Assembly (NCBI GenBank): GCA_951812715.1
Contig: OX638323.1
Span: 620,001-684,000, forward strand
Source of the DNA: an uncultured Pseudohongiella sp.
GTDB lineage: Bacteria; Pseudomonadota; Gammaproteobacteria; Pseudomonadales; Pseudohongiellaceae
Length of the DNA: 64,000 nt
Reading direction: 5' to 3'
Shown here: positions 42,245 through 51,228 of the stretch, piece by piece
How the letters are laid out: the number at the start of each line of letters is the position of its first letter
Numbering within the stretch: the first letter of the stretch is position 1
Translations under genes and position numbers: made by a program
The notes under the pieces: model-generated
Told to the model about the DNA's origin: nothing
Database searches by the model: none
Seen by the model: the letters and a program-made list of their open reading frames with translations, nothing else

Positions 42245-42778
42245 TTAATCGGGAAATATCGCGTCTTCCACTTTTGCGATTTCGACCTGGAACTTGGTCA
42301 GGAATTGCAATTCATGGAACAGTTTCCTGGCTTGCTCGAGATTGTCCAGGGCAAGTGAGCCGGCAAACTCTTCCCGCCGCCGCGCGAGCCGCGAACCGGC
42401 GGATCGGCGCAAGTCATCTAGCTGTTCCAGCGCTGACTCGTCCCGCGGCAGTTCCGCGAGCGTCTCGCGCAGGCGCATCTGCTCGAACAACAATTCCGGA
42501 TCGAGATCGGACTGCTCGACCTGATCCACATCCACTCCTTGCAACCGCAGCAGGTAGCCGGCCCGGCGCAATGGCGACTTCAGGGTTTCGTAGGCTTCAT
42601 TGAGGTAGCTGCTGAGCTTGATCGCACGCAGCCGCTGTTCGTCTCCGGCCGCCGCGTAACGGTCCGGATGCACAATGACCTGCAACTGACGAAATTGTCT
42701 GTTCAACCGGTCCAGATCGATTTCATAACCGACCGGCAATTCAAATTGGGAAAAGTAATTGTCGGCAATGGACAGCAC
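42245..42778 (-). CDS. hscB: J-domain co-chaperone HscB
   Basis: A 177-residue protein. The N-terminal J-domain has NYFSQFELP and the HPD motif in VIHPDRYA. A C-terminal three-helix bundle that binds IscU follows. It delivers IscU to HscA. The start lies 29 nt after iscA. Confidence 0.96.
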   Translation of the reverse strand: MLSIADNYFSQFELPVGYEIDLDRLNRQFRQLQVIVHPDRYAAAGDEQRLRAIKLSSYLNEAYETLKSPLRRAGYLLRLQGVDVDQVEQSDLDPELLFEQMRLRETLAELPRDESALEQLDDLRRSAGSRLARRREEFAGSLALDNLEQARKLFHELQFLTKFQVEIAKVEDAIFPD

Positions 42779-42807
42779 GGCTGCGCTTCAAGTCAGCGGC
42801 GGCGGAT

Positions 42808-43131
42808 TCAGATGCTGAAGCTCTCGCCGCAGCCGCATTCGCCTTTCACGTTCGGATTCCGAAACTCGAAGCCTTCATTAAGCCCTTGCTTTACAAAGTC
42901 CATTTCGGTGCCGTCGATATAAACCAGACTTCTGGGATCGACTACGATCTTGACGCCATGTTCTTCGAAAACCCGGTCGCCGTCTTCCAGCCGATCGGCA
43001 AATTCGAGCACATAGGCCATGCCTGAACAGCCGGTGGTGGTAACTCCTACACGAATGCCGACACCGCGGCCACGATCAGCCAACTGGCGCGCAACGTGGC
43101 TGGCCGCGTTTTCGGTAATGGATATGGCCAT
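42808..43131 (-). CDS. iscA: A-type Fe-S carrier IscA
   Basis: A 107-residue A-type carrier. Its three cysteines are in [13 protein letters not shown] and [11 protein letters not shown]. It passes clusters to apo-enzymes. It starts 4 nt after the iscU stop, indicating tight co-translation. Confidence 0.97.
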   Translation of the reverse strand: MAISITENAASHVARQLADRGRGVGIRVGVTTTGCSGMAYVLEFADRLEDGDRVFEEHGVKIVVDPRSLVYIDGTEMDFVKQGLNEGFEFRNPNVKGECGCGESFSI

Positions 43132-43135
43132 GAAA

Positions 43136-43528
43136 CTACTCTTCCGCCGGTCCCTGCTTTTTCTTCACATCGGCGATCGCCGCCTTGATGGCGTCCTCCG
43201 CCAATACCGAGCAATGGATCTTGACCGGCGGCAGACCAAGCTCGTCGGCGATATCCCTGTTACGAATCCGCGTTGCGTCGTCAAGGGATCTGCCCTTGAC
43301 CCATTCGGTCAGCAGTGAACTCGATGCGATCGCCGAGCCGCAGCCGTAAGTCTTGAATTTCGCATCCTCGATAACGCCATTGCCGTCCACCTTGATCTGC
43401 AAACGCATAACGTCGCCGCAAGCCGGCGCGCCTACCATACCGGTGCCGACATTCGCGTCGGAATCGTCAAGCCGGCCGACATTGCGCGGATTTTCGTAGT
43501 GATCCAGTACCTTGTCTGAATATGCCAT
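43136..43528 (-). CDS. iscU: Fe-S scaffold IscU
   Basis: A 130-residue scaffold protein. Cluster ligands are in [25 protein letters not shown] and [13 protein letters not shown]. It builds clusters with sulfur from IscS. The HscA-recognition LPPVK motif is present just before IHC. Confidence 0.98.
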   Translation of the reverse strand: MAYSDKVLDHYENPRNVGRLDDSDANVGTGMVGAPACGDVMRLQIKVDGNGVIEDAKFKTYGCGSAIASSSLLTEWVKGRSLDDATRIRNRDIADELGLPPVKIHCSVLAEDAIKAAIADVKKKQGPAEE

Positions 43529-43549
43529 GCCTTTATACTCCAGTGCGCT

Positions 43550-44764
43550 CTAGTGAGCTGCCCATTGAACCTGATCGAGATCCACGCCATCCTTGTACAT
43601 GTCCCAGAGCGGGGAAAGCTCCCGCAACTTGGCCACGGCGTGACGGATTCGCTCGATCGCGTAGTCGATATCTTCTTCGGCGGTAAAGCGGCCGATGGAA
43701 ATTCGCAGTGAACTGTGCGCCAGTTCGTCGTTTCGGCCCAGCGCCCGCAACACGTAGGATGGCTCCAGGCTGGCCGATGTGCAGGCGGAGCCCGATGACA
43801 GCGCGAGTTCCCGCAGCGCCATCATCAATGATTCGCCTTCCACAAAGTTAAAGCTGATATTGAGATTGCCCGGCGCCCGGTTCGTCAGATCGCCGTTCAC
43901 ATAAACTTCCTCGACGTCTTCCAGCCCGCGCAGCAATCTGTCGCGCAAGGCCAGAGTGCGGCGGCTTTCCTCGTGCATCTCCTCCCCAGCGATACGGTAG
44001 GCCTCGCCCATGCCGACGATCTGATGGGTGGGCAAGGTGCCCGAACGCATGCCGCGCTCATGACCGCCGCCATGTATCTGCGGCTCGATGCGCACGCGTG
44101 GCTTGCGCCGCACATAGAGGGCGCCGATACCTTTGGGTCCGTATATCTTGTGGGCGGTAAAGGACATCAGATCCACTTGCATCCGCTCCAGATCGATATC
44201 CAGTTTGCCGGCGCTCTGGGCGGCGTCGACATGGAAAATTACCTTGTGCTTGCGCGTGACCTCGCCAATGGCTTCGATATCGTTGATCACGCCGATTTCA
44301 TTGTTGACGTGCATCAGCGAGACCAGGATGGTATCCGGCCGCAATGCCTGTTCCACGGTTGCCGACGAAATCAGGCCGTTGCTGTCCGGATCCAGATAGG
44401 TCACTTCATAGCCTTCCCGCTCGAGTTGCCGGCAACTGTCGAGCACGGCCTTGTGTTCGATCTTGGAAGTGATGATGTGTTTGCCCTTGCGATGATAGAA
44501 ATGCGCCGCGCCTTTCAGCGCCAGGTTGTCGGCTTCGGTCGCGCCCGAGGTCCACACGATTTCGCGCGGATCGCAATTGATCAGGTCAGCCACGTTGCGG
44601 CGCGCGTTTTCCACCGCCTCCTCGGCTTTCCAGCCGAATTGATGCGAGCGGGACGCGGGATTGCCGAAATTCGATTCAATCGTGAGGCAGTCCGACATAG
44701 CCTTGGCCACCCGCGGGTCGACCGGGGTGGTAGCGGCGTAATCCAGATAAATGGGAAGTTGCAT
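43550..44764 (-). CDS. iscS: Cysteine desulfurase IscS
   Basis: A 404-residue PLP enzyme starting [16 protein letters not shown]. The PLP lysine is in [11 protein letters not shown] and the catalytic Cys is in [13 protein letters not shown]. It mobilises sulfur for Fe-S clusters and tRNA thiolation. It lies 23 nt after iscR. Confidence 0.98.
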   Translation of the reverse strand: MQLPIYLDYAATTPVDPRVAKAMSDCLTIESNFGNPASRSHQFGWKAEEAVENARRNVADLINCDPREIVWTSGATEADNLALKGAAHFYHRKGKHIITSKIEHKAVLDSCRQLEREGYEVTYLDPDSNGLISSATVEQALRPDTILVSLMHVNNEIGVINDIEAIGEVTRKHKVIFHVDAAQSAGKLDIDLERMQVDLMSFTAHKIYGPKGIGALYVRRKPRVRIEPQIHGGGHERGMRSGTLPTHQIVGMGEAYRIAGEEMHEESRRTLALRDRLLRGLEDVEEVYVNGDLTNRAPGNLNISFNFVEGESLMMALRELALSSGSACTSASLEPSYVLRALGRNDELAHSSLRISIGRFTAEEDIDYAIERIRHAVAKLRELSPLWDMYKDGVDLDQVQWAAH

Positions 44765-44787
44765 ATTTTACTCCGCGATAATTACAA

Positions 44788-45273
44788 CTACACCGAGGTA
44801 GCCGATATGCGCATTTCACTCATGTTGCCGGCGACCAGATTGTTATCCTGATGGCCAGCGATGCGGCGCACGTCCCGCCGCGAGACCAGATCCGCCAGGC
44901 TGACGCCTTGCAGGAATCCGAGTATCTGCTCGCTCAAATCCTCCCAGAGATAATGAGTCAAGCAGGTTTTTCCACTCTGGCAGTCTCCCGAACCCCGGCA
45001 CCGGGTGGTATCGACGGATTCATCAACCGCGCCGATAATTTCAGCGACGTATATCGTCTCGGAATCCCGATCCAGTTGATAGCCGCCACCGGGGCCGCGC
45101 ACACTATGCACGAGTTCGGCCCGGCGCAATTTGCCGAACAGTTGTTCCAGGTAGGCCAGGGAAATATCCTGGCGCCGTGATATATCGGCCAGACTCACTG
45201 GCCCTTCATCGTCATGCAATGCCAGATCCAGCATCGCGGTCACGGCATATCTGCCCTTGGTAGTCAGCTGCAT
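44788..45273 (-). CDS. iscR: Fe-S-responsive regulator IscR
   Basis: A 161-residue Rrf2-family repressor from [19 protein letters not shown]. The winged helix is followed by the 2Fe-2S cysteines in [17 protein letters not shown]. With its cluster bound it represses its own operon at type 1 sites, one of which is visible at 45315-45339. ATG 45273 is the conserved start; six extra codons are open upstream. Confidence 0.97.
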   Translation of the reverse strand: MQLTTKGRYAVTAMLDLALHDDEGPVSLADISRRQDISLAYLEQLFGKLRRAELVHSVRGPGGGYQLDRDSETIYVAEIIGAVDESVDTTRCRGSGDCQSGKTCLTHYLWEDLSEQILGFLQGVSLADLVSRRDVRRIAGHQDNNLVAGNMSEMRISATSV

Positions 45274-45306
45274 CGCAGAATCCGCTGTCAACCGAATATC
45301 GGGGCA

Positions 45307-45335
45307 ATTATCAAATACCCAAGCAAATCAGTCAA
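45307..45335 (-). promoter_or_regulatory. Sigma70 promoter of the isc operon
   Basis: On the minus strand: -35 TTGACT (45330-45335), spacer of exactly 17 nt, -10 GATAAT (45307-45312). This is close to consensus. It lies about 35 nt upstream of the iscR start and is overlapped by an IscR-like operator. Confidence 0.85.
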
Positions 45336-45339
45336 GTAT
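45315..45339 (-). promoter_or_regulatory. IscR type 1 binding site
   Basis: A 25-bp imperfect palindrome, minus strand, opening ATACTTGACT and closing CTTGGGTAT, over the -35 and spacer. It fits the type 1 IscR pattern (ATAnnTGACT ... GGGTAT) known from the E. coli iscR promoter. Binding here would block RNA polymerase, giving negative feedback by cluster-loaded IscR. Confidence 0.8.
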
Positions 45340-45368
45340 TTTTATGCTTCAATCACGGGCCGAATGAC

Positions 45369-45391
45369 GCCAAGCTACGCTTGGCGACTGG
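45369..45391 (+). repeat. Stem-loop with GACTGG box (repeat locus C)
   Basis: Perfect hairpin GCCAAGC-TAC-GCTTGGC (45369-45385) directly followed by GACTGG (45386-45391). Same layout as units at 21783-21805 and, inverted, 4784-4804, although the stem sequence differs. It lies between the isc promoter and the DinB-family gene's 3' end. Confidence 0.65.
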
Positions 45392-45464
45392 ACCGCCGAG
45401 GCGAAATTTGGCTCACGAACACTCCCCGCTCGCGGCCCCGGCTCCAGGCCATGCACGGAACCGT

Positions 45465-45986
45465 CTATTCGGCGGCGATGGTGGAAGGCGCCTTGCCGAG
45501 ATTTGCCGACACAGGGAAGCTGCTGGATCGGGCGATTATCGCGATAATTGCCAGATGGTGGATGCTGTGCGTGATCAGACCCATCAATTCCCGGTCAAGG
45601 GTGCTCGCCGCGATGGTGGGCTCGCCATTGAAATGAACGAGTTCCCGTACCGAGATGCCTGCGTTAAAAGCATCTAGGTCGAGATTTTTGAAGCGGTCAC
45701 GGGTTGCCGTTAATACGTCGGCGGCGATTCGCACGTCAGTCTCCACGCTCGTGCCCCGCTTGCGGTCATCAAAATTGATGCAACCCTCGTCGATACCATT
45801 GAAAAAGCAATGGAAGCGGTCCAAGATATGGCGCACATGGGCGCCGATGGATGAACTACCACCCTCCCGGCTGGCGAATACTTCGTCCGGCATGTTCCGA
45901 AGCAAGTCGCCGCATTGATCGACGCAAGTAATGCAGCCGTCTATCAATCGCCCTCTCCGGCCGCGGGATTCAGCGCGGTCGCTCAT
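45465..45986 (-). CDS. DinB-family (DNA damage-inducible-like) protein
   Basis: A 173-residue four-helix-bundle protein of the DinB/YfiT superfamily. Likely metal-binding histidines lie in IGAHVRHILDRFHCFF and THSIHHLAIIAII. Superfamily members include metal-dependent thiol S-transferases; the activity here is unknown. It lies between the isc operon and a zinc-ribbon gene on the same strand. Confidence 0.78.
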   Translation of the reverse strand: MSDRAESRGRRGRLIDGCITCVDQCGDLLRNMPDEVFASREGGSSSIGAHVRHILDRFHCFFNGIDEGCINFDDRKRGTSVETDVRIAADVLTATRDRFKNLDLDAFNAGISVRELVHFNGEPTIAASTLDRELMGLITHSIHHLAIIAIIARSSSFPVSANLGKAPSTIAAE

Positions 45987-45998
45987 TGACTGAAACCC

Positions 45999-46385
45999 TT
46001 AACTTCGTTTGATGATTGCCAACAGACCCCGAAACAAATCCATCGGAGTCTCGTGCTTGTAATCGGTGAACTCTCCAGCATCCATGAATACGCCATGTTC
46101 ATCGCAGACTTCATAGTGCAGATGCGGCTGTTTGGGATCGCTTATTTGTTTCATTTGCTTGCCGCAACGCGGGCAGTCGATATCGCGCACCACATTGTAG
46201 CTCTTGCCAACATCCGGATCTCCGGAATCGGCGAAATCCGCCATCCAGCGCCCTTTCAGCGCCTCGGCTTCGCCATGGTCAAACCACAGTCCCTGACAAC
46301 TTTCGCATTTGTCGATAATTACGCGACCATGGAGAAGTTCGATTTTTACTTCCTTCATCGGCGAATTGCACTTGGGACATTCCAT
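45999..46385 (-). CDS. Zinc-ribbon (zf-TFIIB domain) protein
   Basis: A 128-residue cytosolic protein with two zinc-binding regions. The N-terminal zf-TFIIB ribbon is MECPKCNSPM...DKCESCQGLWFDHGEAEAL. A second half has IDCPRCGKQM and VCDEHGVFMDAGEFTDY. Such proteins have no firm function. It is 12 nt upstream of the DinB-family gene and probably co-transcribed. Confidence 0.82.
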   Translation of the reverse strand: MECPKCNSPMKEVKIELLHGRVIIDKCESCQGLWFDHGEAEALKGRWMADFADSGDPDVGKSYNVVRDIDCPRCGKQMKQISDPKQPHLHYEVCDEHGVFMDAGEFTDYKHETPMDLFRGLLAIIKRS

Positions 46386-46501
46386 CCGGTTCTCCTGAGA
46401 TTTCGATGTGGCGCACGACCATAAAGTTCGGCGACATTCTAAAAGATTATCCCGCGCAAGACCACGACGGCGGCTTCAATGCCGGGCCGGCGGCGGCCGG
46501 A

Positions 46502-47500
46502 TCAATAACTGTAACGGCCGGAGCGCCCGCCGAGGGCAGCCGAATCGATTTCTCCGGCTTCGCAAAGCTGAAGATCCGCCTTGCTGAAGGTGTGCACGAG
46601 ATTGGCGCGGCCGCCGCCCGAGGATTCTTCGCCGAGCCCGCTAAGGATCACGGTGACATTCTCATCCGCGGGCAACTCCCGCAGGCTGGCGCCGTAATCG
46701 CACATCGCCTGTACCAGCTTTCGCTCCAGGCCGACAACATCTTCTCGCCAGCGCTCGATGCGCTCCTGCTGGGCTCTTTCACTGCGATTACGCAATTCTT
46801 CCGCCAGCGACTCGGCCCGTCCCTGCAATCCCCGCATCTCGGCCGACAATTCGCCAAGCGCCTGTTCGAATCGCCCGCTCTGTCCGGCGGCGCCGTCGCG
46901 CAGTTCTTCCATCAGGCCGCGCAGACGGCCGGCGCTGGCCTGACTTTCAAGCCGCAGCGCTTCGATATCGACGCTTAATCGTTCGAAAGCATCGCCATCG
47001 ACGCCATCCGCGTCGCGCAAGATTCGCGCGTAATCACCGGCCTGGGAAATTGCCGCGTCCACCGCGTCCGAGCCATCGATATCACGAACTCGCAGCAGCA
47101 ATTCGAAGCGGGGGTGCTGCTCATCTGCTTCGGTCAATCGCGTTGCGGATTCGGGCTCTTCCTGCGCGGATCTTGCGATTATCGCGAATGGATTGTCACC
47201 CTGACGCAGCGCCATCACGGAAGAGTTCAACTGCGCCAGGTTCAGTCTGCTGCGCGCATTGGCCAAATTGCTACGAACTTCCAGCACCACTCCGTGCCCG
47301 GCCAGATACATGTTGTCGATGCGCTCCCCGCCTAGACCGAACAGACCGCCGACCGAGTCAAGCTCGAGCGCTTGTTCGAGCATGCCGGTGAATGCATCGA
47401 CATTGCGCTTGAGCGGATCGTAAGGGCCGACTTGCGCGGCGGCGGCGGGCGCAAGCAGTACCGCGGCCAGCGCCGCTGCCGGCATTGCGATTCTTACCAT
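46502..47500 (-). CDS. Secreted coiled-coil protein in an ECF sigma operon
   Basis: A 332-residue protein with a signal peptide (about 1-22, ending AAAAQV). The middle (about 175-260) is a strong coiled coil rich in Arg/Glu/Leu/Gln. A C-terminal domain contains two Cys (QAMCDYGASL and LQLCEAGEID). No known family is recognised. It overlaps the anti-sigma stop by 7 nt and so is the third gene of the sigma operon, a likely effector or sensor of the envelope stress response (inference). Confidence 0.72.
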   Translation of the reverse strand: MVRIAMPAAALAAVLLAPAAAAQVGPYDPLKRNVDAFTGMLEQALELDSVGGLFGLGGERIDNMYLAGHGVVLEVRSNLANARSRLNLAQLNSSVMALRQGDNPFAIIARSAQEEPESATRLTEADEQHPRFELLLRVRDIDGSDAVDAAISQAGDYARILRDADGVDGDAFERLSVDIEALRLESQASAGRLRGLMEELRDGAAGQSGRFEQALGELSAEMRGLQGRAESLAEELRNRSERAQQERIERWREDVVGLERKLVQAMCDYGASLRELPADENVTVILSGLGEESSGGGRANLVHTFSKADLQLCEAGEIDSAALGGRSGRYSY

Positions 47501-48072
47501 CCTGCAATCTCCGTCGAACTGACCAGACTGGCCAGTTGCTGCAATGAACGCACCGTTTCGTAATCCCGGTCCGCCAACAGTTCATAACCTGTCCGCATGG
47601 TCTCCAGATCCTGCATGCGCAATTGTTCGAAGCGCGTCAGCATTTCGGCGAATTGCTGCCGTTCTTCGTTTTGCAAGCGATGGAAATCCTCAAGCCGGTC
47701 ATCGACCACCGCCATGGCCGGCGAACCGAAGCTGATTTCCAGTGCGCCAGCCTGATAAACCATGGAGGTATTCAATAACATCAAGCCCAGCATAAGCGCG
47801 CAAGCCGCGGTGGGAAGCCACTGCCAGACGAGCCGCCAGCCGCCCGCTCCCGCATGCCGCTCGCGCCGAAACAGCGGCATGTGCCGATCCCAGCGAGGCG
47901 CCGGGATTTCCTCCCAGCGGCGCAGTTCGTGGACTGGCCCGAGCAGTTCCCGCAATTGTCTGGCACAGTCTGGACACGCGGTAACATGATCTTCCAGTTC
48001 AGCCCTCACCACGGAATTCAAATCTTCGGAAAAGTACTCCCGCAGCAGGTGATCAGTTCTCGAACAGGGCAT
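47494..48072 (-). CDS. Anti-sigma factor, zinc-finger (ZAS) type
   Basis: A 192-residue membrane protein. The N-terminal zinc-binding anti-sigma domain has the HxxxCxxC signature in DHVTACPDCARQL. One transmembrane helix follows (about 85-108), then a periplasmic coiled coil. It should hold the preceding sigma factor inactive at the membrane. The start overlaps the sigma gene by 20 nt, as is usual for such pairs. Confidence 0.88.
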   Translation of the reverse strand: MPCSRTDHLLREYFSEDLNSVVRAELEDHVTACPDCARQLRELLGPVHELRRWEEIPAPRWDRHMPLFRRERHAGAGGWRLVWQWLPTAACALMLGLMLLNTSMVYQAGALEISFGSPAMAVVDDRLEDFHRLQNEERQQFAEMLTRFEQLRMQDLETMRTGYELLADRDYETVRSLQQLASLVSSTEIAGW

Positions 48073-48637
48073 TTTCTTCCTCCGGTATCAAGCGCATTTT
48101 TTTCAATGCGGTATAGAATCTGGTTTTTGCCGTGTTGACGGAAATTTCCTGCATTCGCGCGATTTCCTCGAACGTCAGCGACTGATAGATTTTCAGTTCC
48201 ACAACCAGCCGTTGTTCCAGCGGAATCCGCCTGAGCAATTCCAGCGCCAGGCGGTTGCATTCGCGTTCCGCCAGACCATGGTCGGGTTCGAATTCGACTC
48301 TGGCGCTAAGCTCGCCAGCGGCGAATTCTCCCGCCTCATCAAGGCTTCCCATCAGCGACTGCAACTTGTTCCTGCGATTCAGGTCAACGGCCTTGTTGTG
48401 CGCGATGCGGAACAGCCAGGTGCGAAAACTCGCATCACCGCGAAAGCGGCGCAGATTGCGGAACACCCCCAGGAATACTTCCTGTGTGAGATCCATCGCA
48501 TCTTCGCCGTTTCCGGTAAGCCGGTATCCCAGGTTGTAGATGCGTCCTTCGTAGCGCTGCACGAGACGGCGCCAGGCCCGGCCAGATCCTTGCAGCGCCG
48601 CAGTTACCAGTTTTTCATCGCTGTCGCTCACGCGCAT
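48053..48637 (-). CDS. ECF (sigma70-family) RNA polymerase sigma factor
   Basis: A 194-residue ECF sigma factor. Region 2 contains YNLGYRLTGNGEDAMDLTQEVF and FRTWLFRIAHNKAVDLNRR (each part of the domain). Region 4 has LEQRLVVELKIYQSLTFEEIARM with the HTH. It lacks regions 1 and 3. It is first in an operon with its anti-sigma factor and a secreted protein. No obvious self-promoter motif was recognised upstream. Confidence 0.93.
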   Translation of the reverse strand: MRVSDSDEKLVTAALQGSGRAWRRLVQRYEGRIYNLGYRLTGNGEDAMDLTQEVFLGVFRNLRRFRGDASFRTWLFRIAHNKAVDLNRRNKLQSLMGSLDEAGEFAAGELSARVEFEPDHGLAERECNRLALELLRRIPLEQRLVVELKIYQSLTFEEIARMQEISVNTAKTRFYTALKKMRLIPEEENALFEN

Positions 48638-48750
48638 ACAATCCTAAAGTCGAAGCTGGCGGCGGAAAAGTTTGCGCCGCGCGTTGACTACGATAACGCG
48701 CGCGAGCGCGGCGGGGAAGCAGGCTGCCTATTGCAATGCCTGCCTTCGGT

Positions 48751-48856
48751 CGGATTTGTGCATGCCGTCCCTGGCGCATCTGTCATGGTTTGTCCAATCC
48801 CCGGTCTTGCCATCCCTGGCGAGGCGTTCGGCCAACTGCCGGTGGGTTACCGGCAG
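48751..48856 (+). repeat. Dispersed repeat with terminal hairpin (repeat locus D)
   Basis: Segment 48751-48833 matches the minus strand of 4675-4763. Shared blocks, in the same order, include GGATTT, GCATGCC-TCC, TGGCGC, CCCCGG, CTTGCCATCC and AGGCGTTCGGCC. A perfect hairpin CTGCCGGT-gggtt-ACCGGCAG (48836-48856) follows and ends just before the leuA stop. Locus A also has hairpins at this end, with different stem sequences. Confidence 0.72.
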
Positions 48857-48857
48857 C

Positions 48858-50522
48858 CTACGCCGCGGCCTTTTGCCTTATGAGCAATTGGCTGGCCGCC
48901 GACATGAAAGCGTTCAGCGACGAACTGATAATATCTTCGCTGATCGCAATGCCGGTGAATCGTTTCCCCTGACTCTTGATCTGAATGTAGGTGACGGCTT
49001 CGGCGTCGGCGCCCTGACTGAGAGCGTGTTCGCCATATTCCATGACTTCGAACTCGACCTGGATAACCTGTTGCAATGACTGGATCAGGGCATCGAGTAC
49101 GCCGTTACCCTGCCCCTTTACCGCCATGCTTTCGCCGAAATAACTGATGGTTCCGTTGAAGACTTCGCCCGAATCGTTTTTCTCAATGGAAAAGTTCCGC
49201 AGGCTGATGATTTGTTCGCTTTCCAGATAGTGACGGTTGAACAGGTCCCAGATCTGATCCGGCTGAATCTCGCCACCGCATTCCTCGGCAACCTCCTGTA
49301 CCACCTGGCTGAACTCGATCTGCAGCCAGCGTGGTAACTGGAAGCCGAACTTGTTCGCCAGCACATAGGCTACGCCACCCTTGCCGGACTGGCTGTTGAC
49401 GCGGATCACGTCCTGGTAGGTGCGGCCCAAATCCCGCGGATCGATAGGAAGATAGGCGATTTCCCAGGGTTCGCCTTCCTGGTACATGTCCAGGCATTTC
49501 TTGATGGCGTCCTGATGGGAGCCGGAAAACGCCGTGAATACCAGATCGCCGGCGTAAGGCTGGCGCGGATGCACGTCGATCTGGGTGCAATGCCGCACCA
49601 CGGAAACGATGCGGTCCATGTCCGCCAGGTTGAGTTCCGGATCTATTCCCTGACTGTACAGATTCATCGCCATCACCACGATGTCCATATTGCCGGTGCG
49701 CTCGCCATTGCCGAGCAAGGTGCCTTCAACCCGCTGGGCGCCCGCCATGACGCCGAGTTCGGCGGCGGCCACGGCGCAGCCGCGATCATTGTGCGTATGC
49801 AGGCTGACGATGATGGAATCACGCTGGGAAACGTTGCGGCAGAACCATTCGATCTGATCCGCGTAGATATTGGGGGTAGCCATTTCCACGGTGGAGGGCA
49901 GATTGACGATAGCGGGATTTTCCGGCGCCGGCTCCCATACTTCGATGACCCGATCGCAGACTTCCACCGCGTAATCTACTTCCGTACCGGTGAAACTCTC
50001 CGGCGAATATTGGAAAGTCCATTGGGTTTCCGGCGCGTTCTCGGCGCAGCGCCGAACTTCCTCGGCGCCGGCCACGGCGATATCGGCGATGCCCGCCTTG
50101 CCGGTTTTGAAAACCTTCTGCCGCTGCACGATGGATGTCGAATTGTAGACATGCATGATCGCCTTGCGCGCGCCGCGCAGAGACTCGAAAGTGCGGCGGA
50201 TCAGTTCCGGCCGCGCCTGGGTGAGCACCTGCACGGTTACGTCATCCGGAATCGCACCCTGTTCGATAAGACTGCGCACGAAGTCGAAATCCGGCTGGGA
50301 GGCAGCCGGAAACCCGACTTCAATCTGTTTGAAGCCGACTTCGACCAGCAAATCGAACAATTTTCTCTTCTGGTTGACCGACATCGGTTCGATCAGCGCC
50401 TGGTTGCCGTCGCGCAAGTCGACGCTGCACCATTGCGGCGCGCGATGCAGAACCTGATCAGGCCATTTCCGGTCATTCAGGCCCAGCCGAGGAAAAGGCT
50501 GGTATCTCGTGTGATCGAACAT
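48858..50522 (-). CDS. leuA: 2-isopropylmalate synthase (long LeuA type)
   Basis: A 554-residue enzyme of the DRE-TIM family: WCSVDLRDGNQALIEPM start motif, SLHTHNDRGCAVAAAELG metal-site region, and a C-terminal LeuA dimer regulatory domain (about 425-554), where leucine inhibits. It commits 2-ketoisovalerate to leucine. It diverges from an Lrp gene across a 212-nt A/T-rich spacer, suggesting leucine-responsive control. I saw no leader peptide or T-box. Confidence 0.96.
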   Translation of the reverse strand: MFDHTRYQPFPRLGLNDRKWPDQVLHRAPQWCSVDLRDGNQALIEPMSVNQKRKLFDLLVEVGFKQIEVGFPAASQPDFDFVRSLIEQGAIPDDVTVQVLTQARPELIRRTFESLRGARKAIMHVYNSTSIVQRQKVFKTGKAGIADIAVAGAEEVRRCAENAPETQWTFQYSPESFTGTEVDYAVEVCDRVIEVWEPAPENPAIVNLPSTVEMATPNIYADQIEWFCRNVSQRDSIIVSLHTHNDRGCAVAAAELGVMAGAQRVEGTLLGNGERTGNMDIVVMAMNLYSQGIDPELNLADMDRIVSVVRHCTQIDVHPRQPYAGDLVFTAFSGSHQDAIKKCLDMYQEGEPWEIAYLPIDPRDLGRTYQDVIRVNSQSGKGGVAYVLANKFGFQLPRWLQIEFSQVVQEVAEECGGEIQPDQIWDLFNRHYLESEQIISLRNFSIEKNDSGEVFNGTISYFGESMAVKGQGNGVLDALIQSLQQVIQVEFEVMEYGEHALSQGADAEAVTYIQIKSQGKRFTGIAISEDIISSSLNAFMSAASQLLIRQKAAA

Positions 50523-50734
50523 GTTGCTGAACTCTCGTGTTTCCCAATTATCCCGGCCGATACGCCGGACATGTTCTCAGGTCATGCAGAATAGCCCAAT
50601 CGGATTGGTTTTTCTATTCATATTTTCTACTAATTCGCTGATTTCTTAACATAATCCACTAATTAATTTAACTTTATTGGCATAACCTGTTAAATTTGAC
50701 CGCCAATGAGGTTTTGTTGTCCTGCATCAATCCC

Positions 50735-51217
50735 ATGCAACTCGATAAACTAGATCAGCGCATCCTGCGCCATTTGCAGCAGGACGGCAGCATTACCAAT
50801 CTCGAACTCGCCCAGCGTATCGGCCTGTCGGCCACGCCTTGCGCGCGCCGGGTCAAGCAACTCGAGGACGCTGGCGTCATCGAGCGCAAGGTGACCTTGC
50901 TCAATCCCGGCAAGATCGATCTGAAACTGACCGCGCTCATCCAGATCGCCATGGACCGGCACACGCCAGAGCGTTTCGAGGTGTTCGAGAAGGCGGTTCG
51001 CGACTGCCCGGAAGTGATCGAATGCCTGTTGATCACGGGTCAGGCGGCGGATTACCTGTTAAAGGTCGTCATTCCCGACATGGAGTATTACCAGGAGTTT
51101 CTGCTCAACAAGATCACTCGCATTCCCGGCGTCAGCGACGTACATTCGAGTTTCGTGCTGCGCAAGGTTGTAAGTACGACGGAACTGCCGCTGCGGCACA
51201 TTACGAAATCGGCGTAA
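50735..51217 (+). CDS. Lrp/AsnC-family regulator (Lrp-like)
   Basis: A 160-residue regulator from MQLDKLDQRILRHLQQDGSI. The HTH is ITNLELAQRIGLSATPCARRV and the C-terminal RAM ligand-binding domain follows (to IPGVSDVHSSFVLRKV). The N-terminal spacing and size match the Lrp subgroup rather than AsnC. A TTG start 13 codons earlier is open, but the ATG at 50735 matches the family. It is divergent from leuA, a probable target. Confidence 0.92.
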   Translation: MQLDKLDQRILRHLQQDGSITNLELAQRIGLSATPCARRVKQLEDAGVIERKVTLLNPGKIDLKLTALIQIAMDRHTPERFEVFEKAVRDCPEVIECLLITGQAADYLLKVVIPDMEYYQEFLLNKITRIPGVSDVHSSFVLRKVVSTTELPLRHITKSA

Positions 51218-51228
51218 TGAACGCTGAT

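Noticed and set aside
50523..50734. Leucine attenuator, leader peptide or T-box before leuA
   Set aside because: No short frame with Leu codons and no terminator/antiterminator pair is visible.
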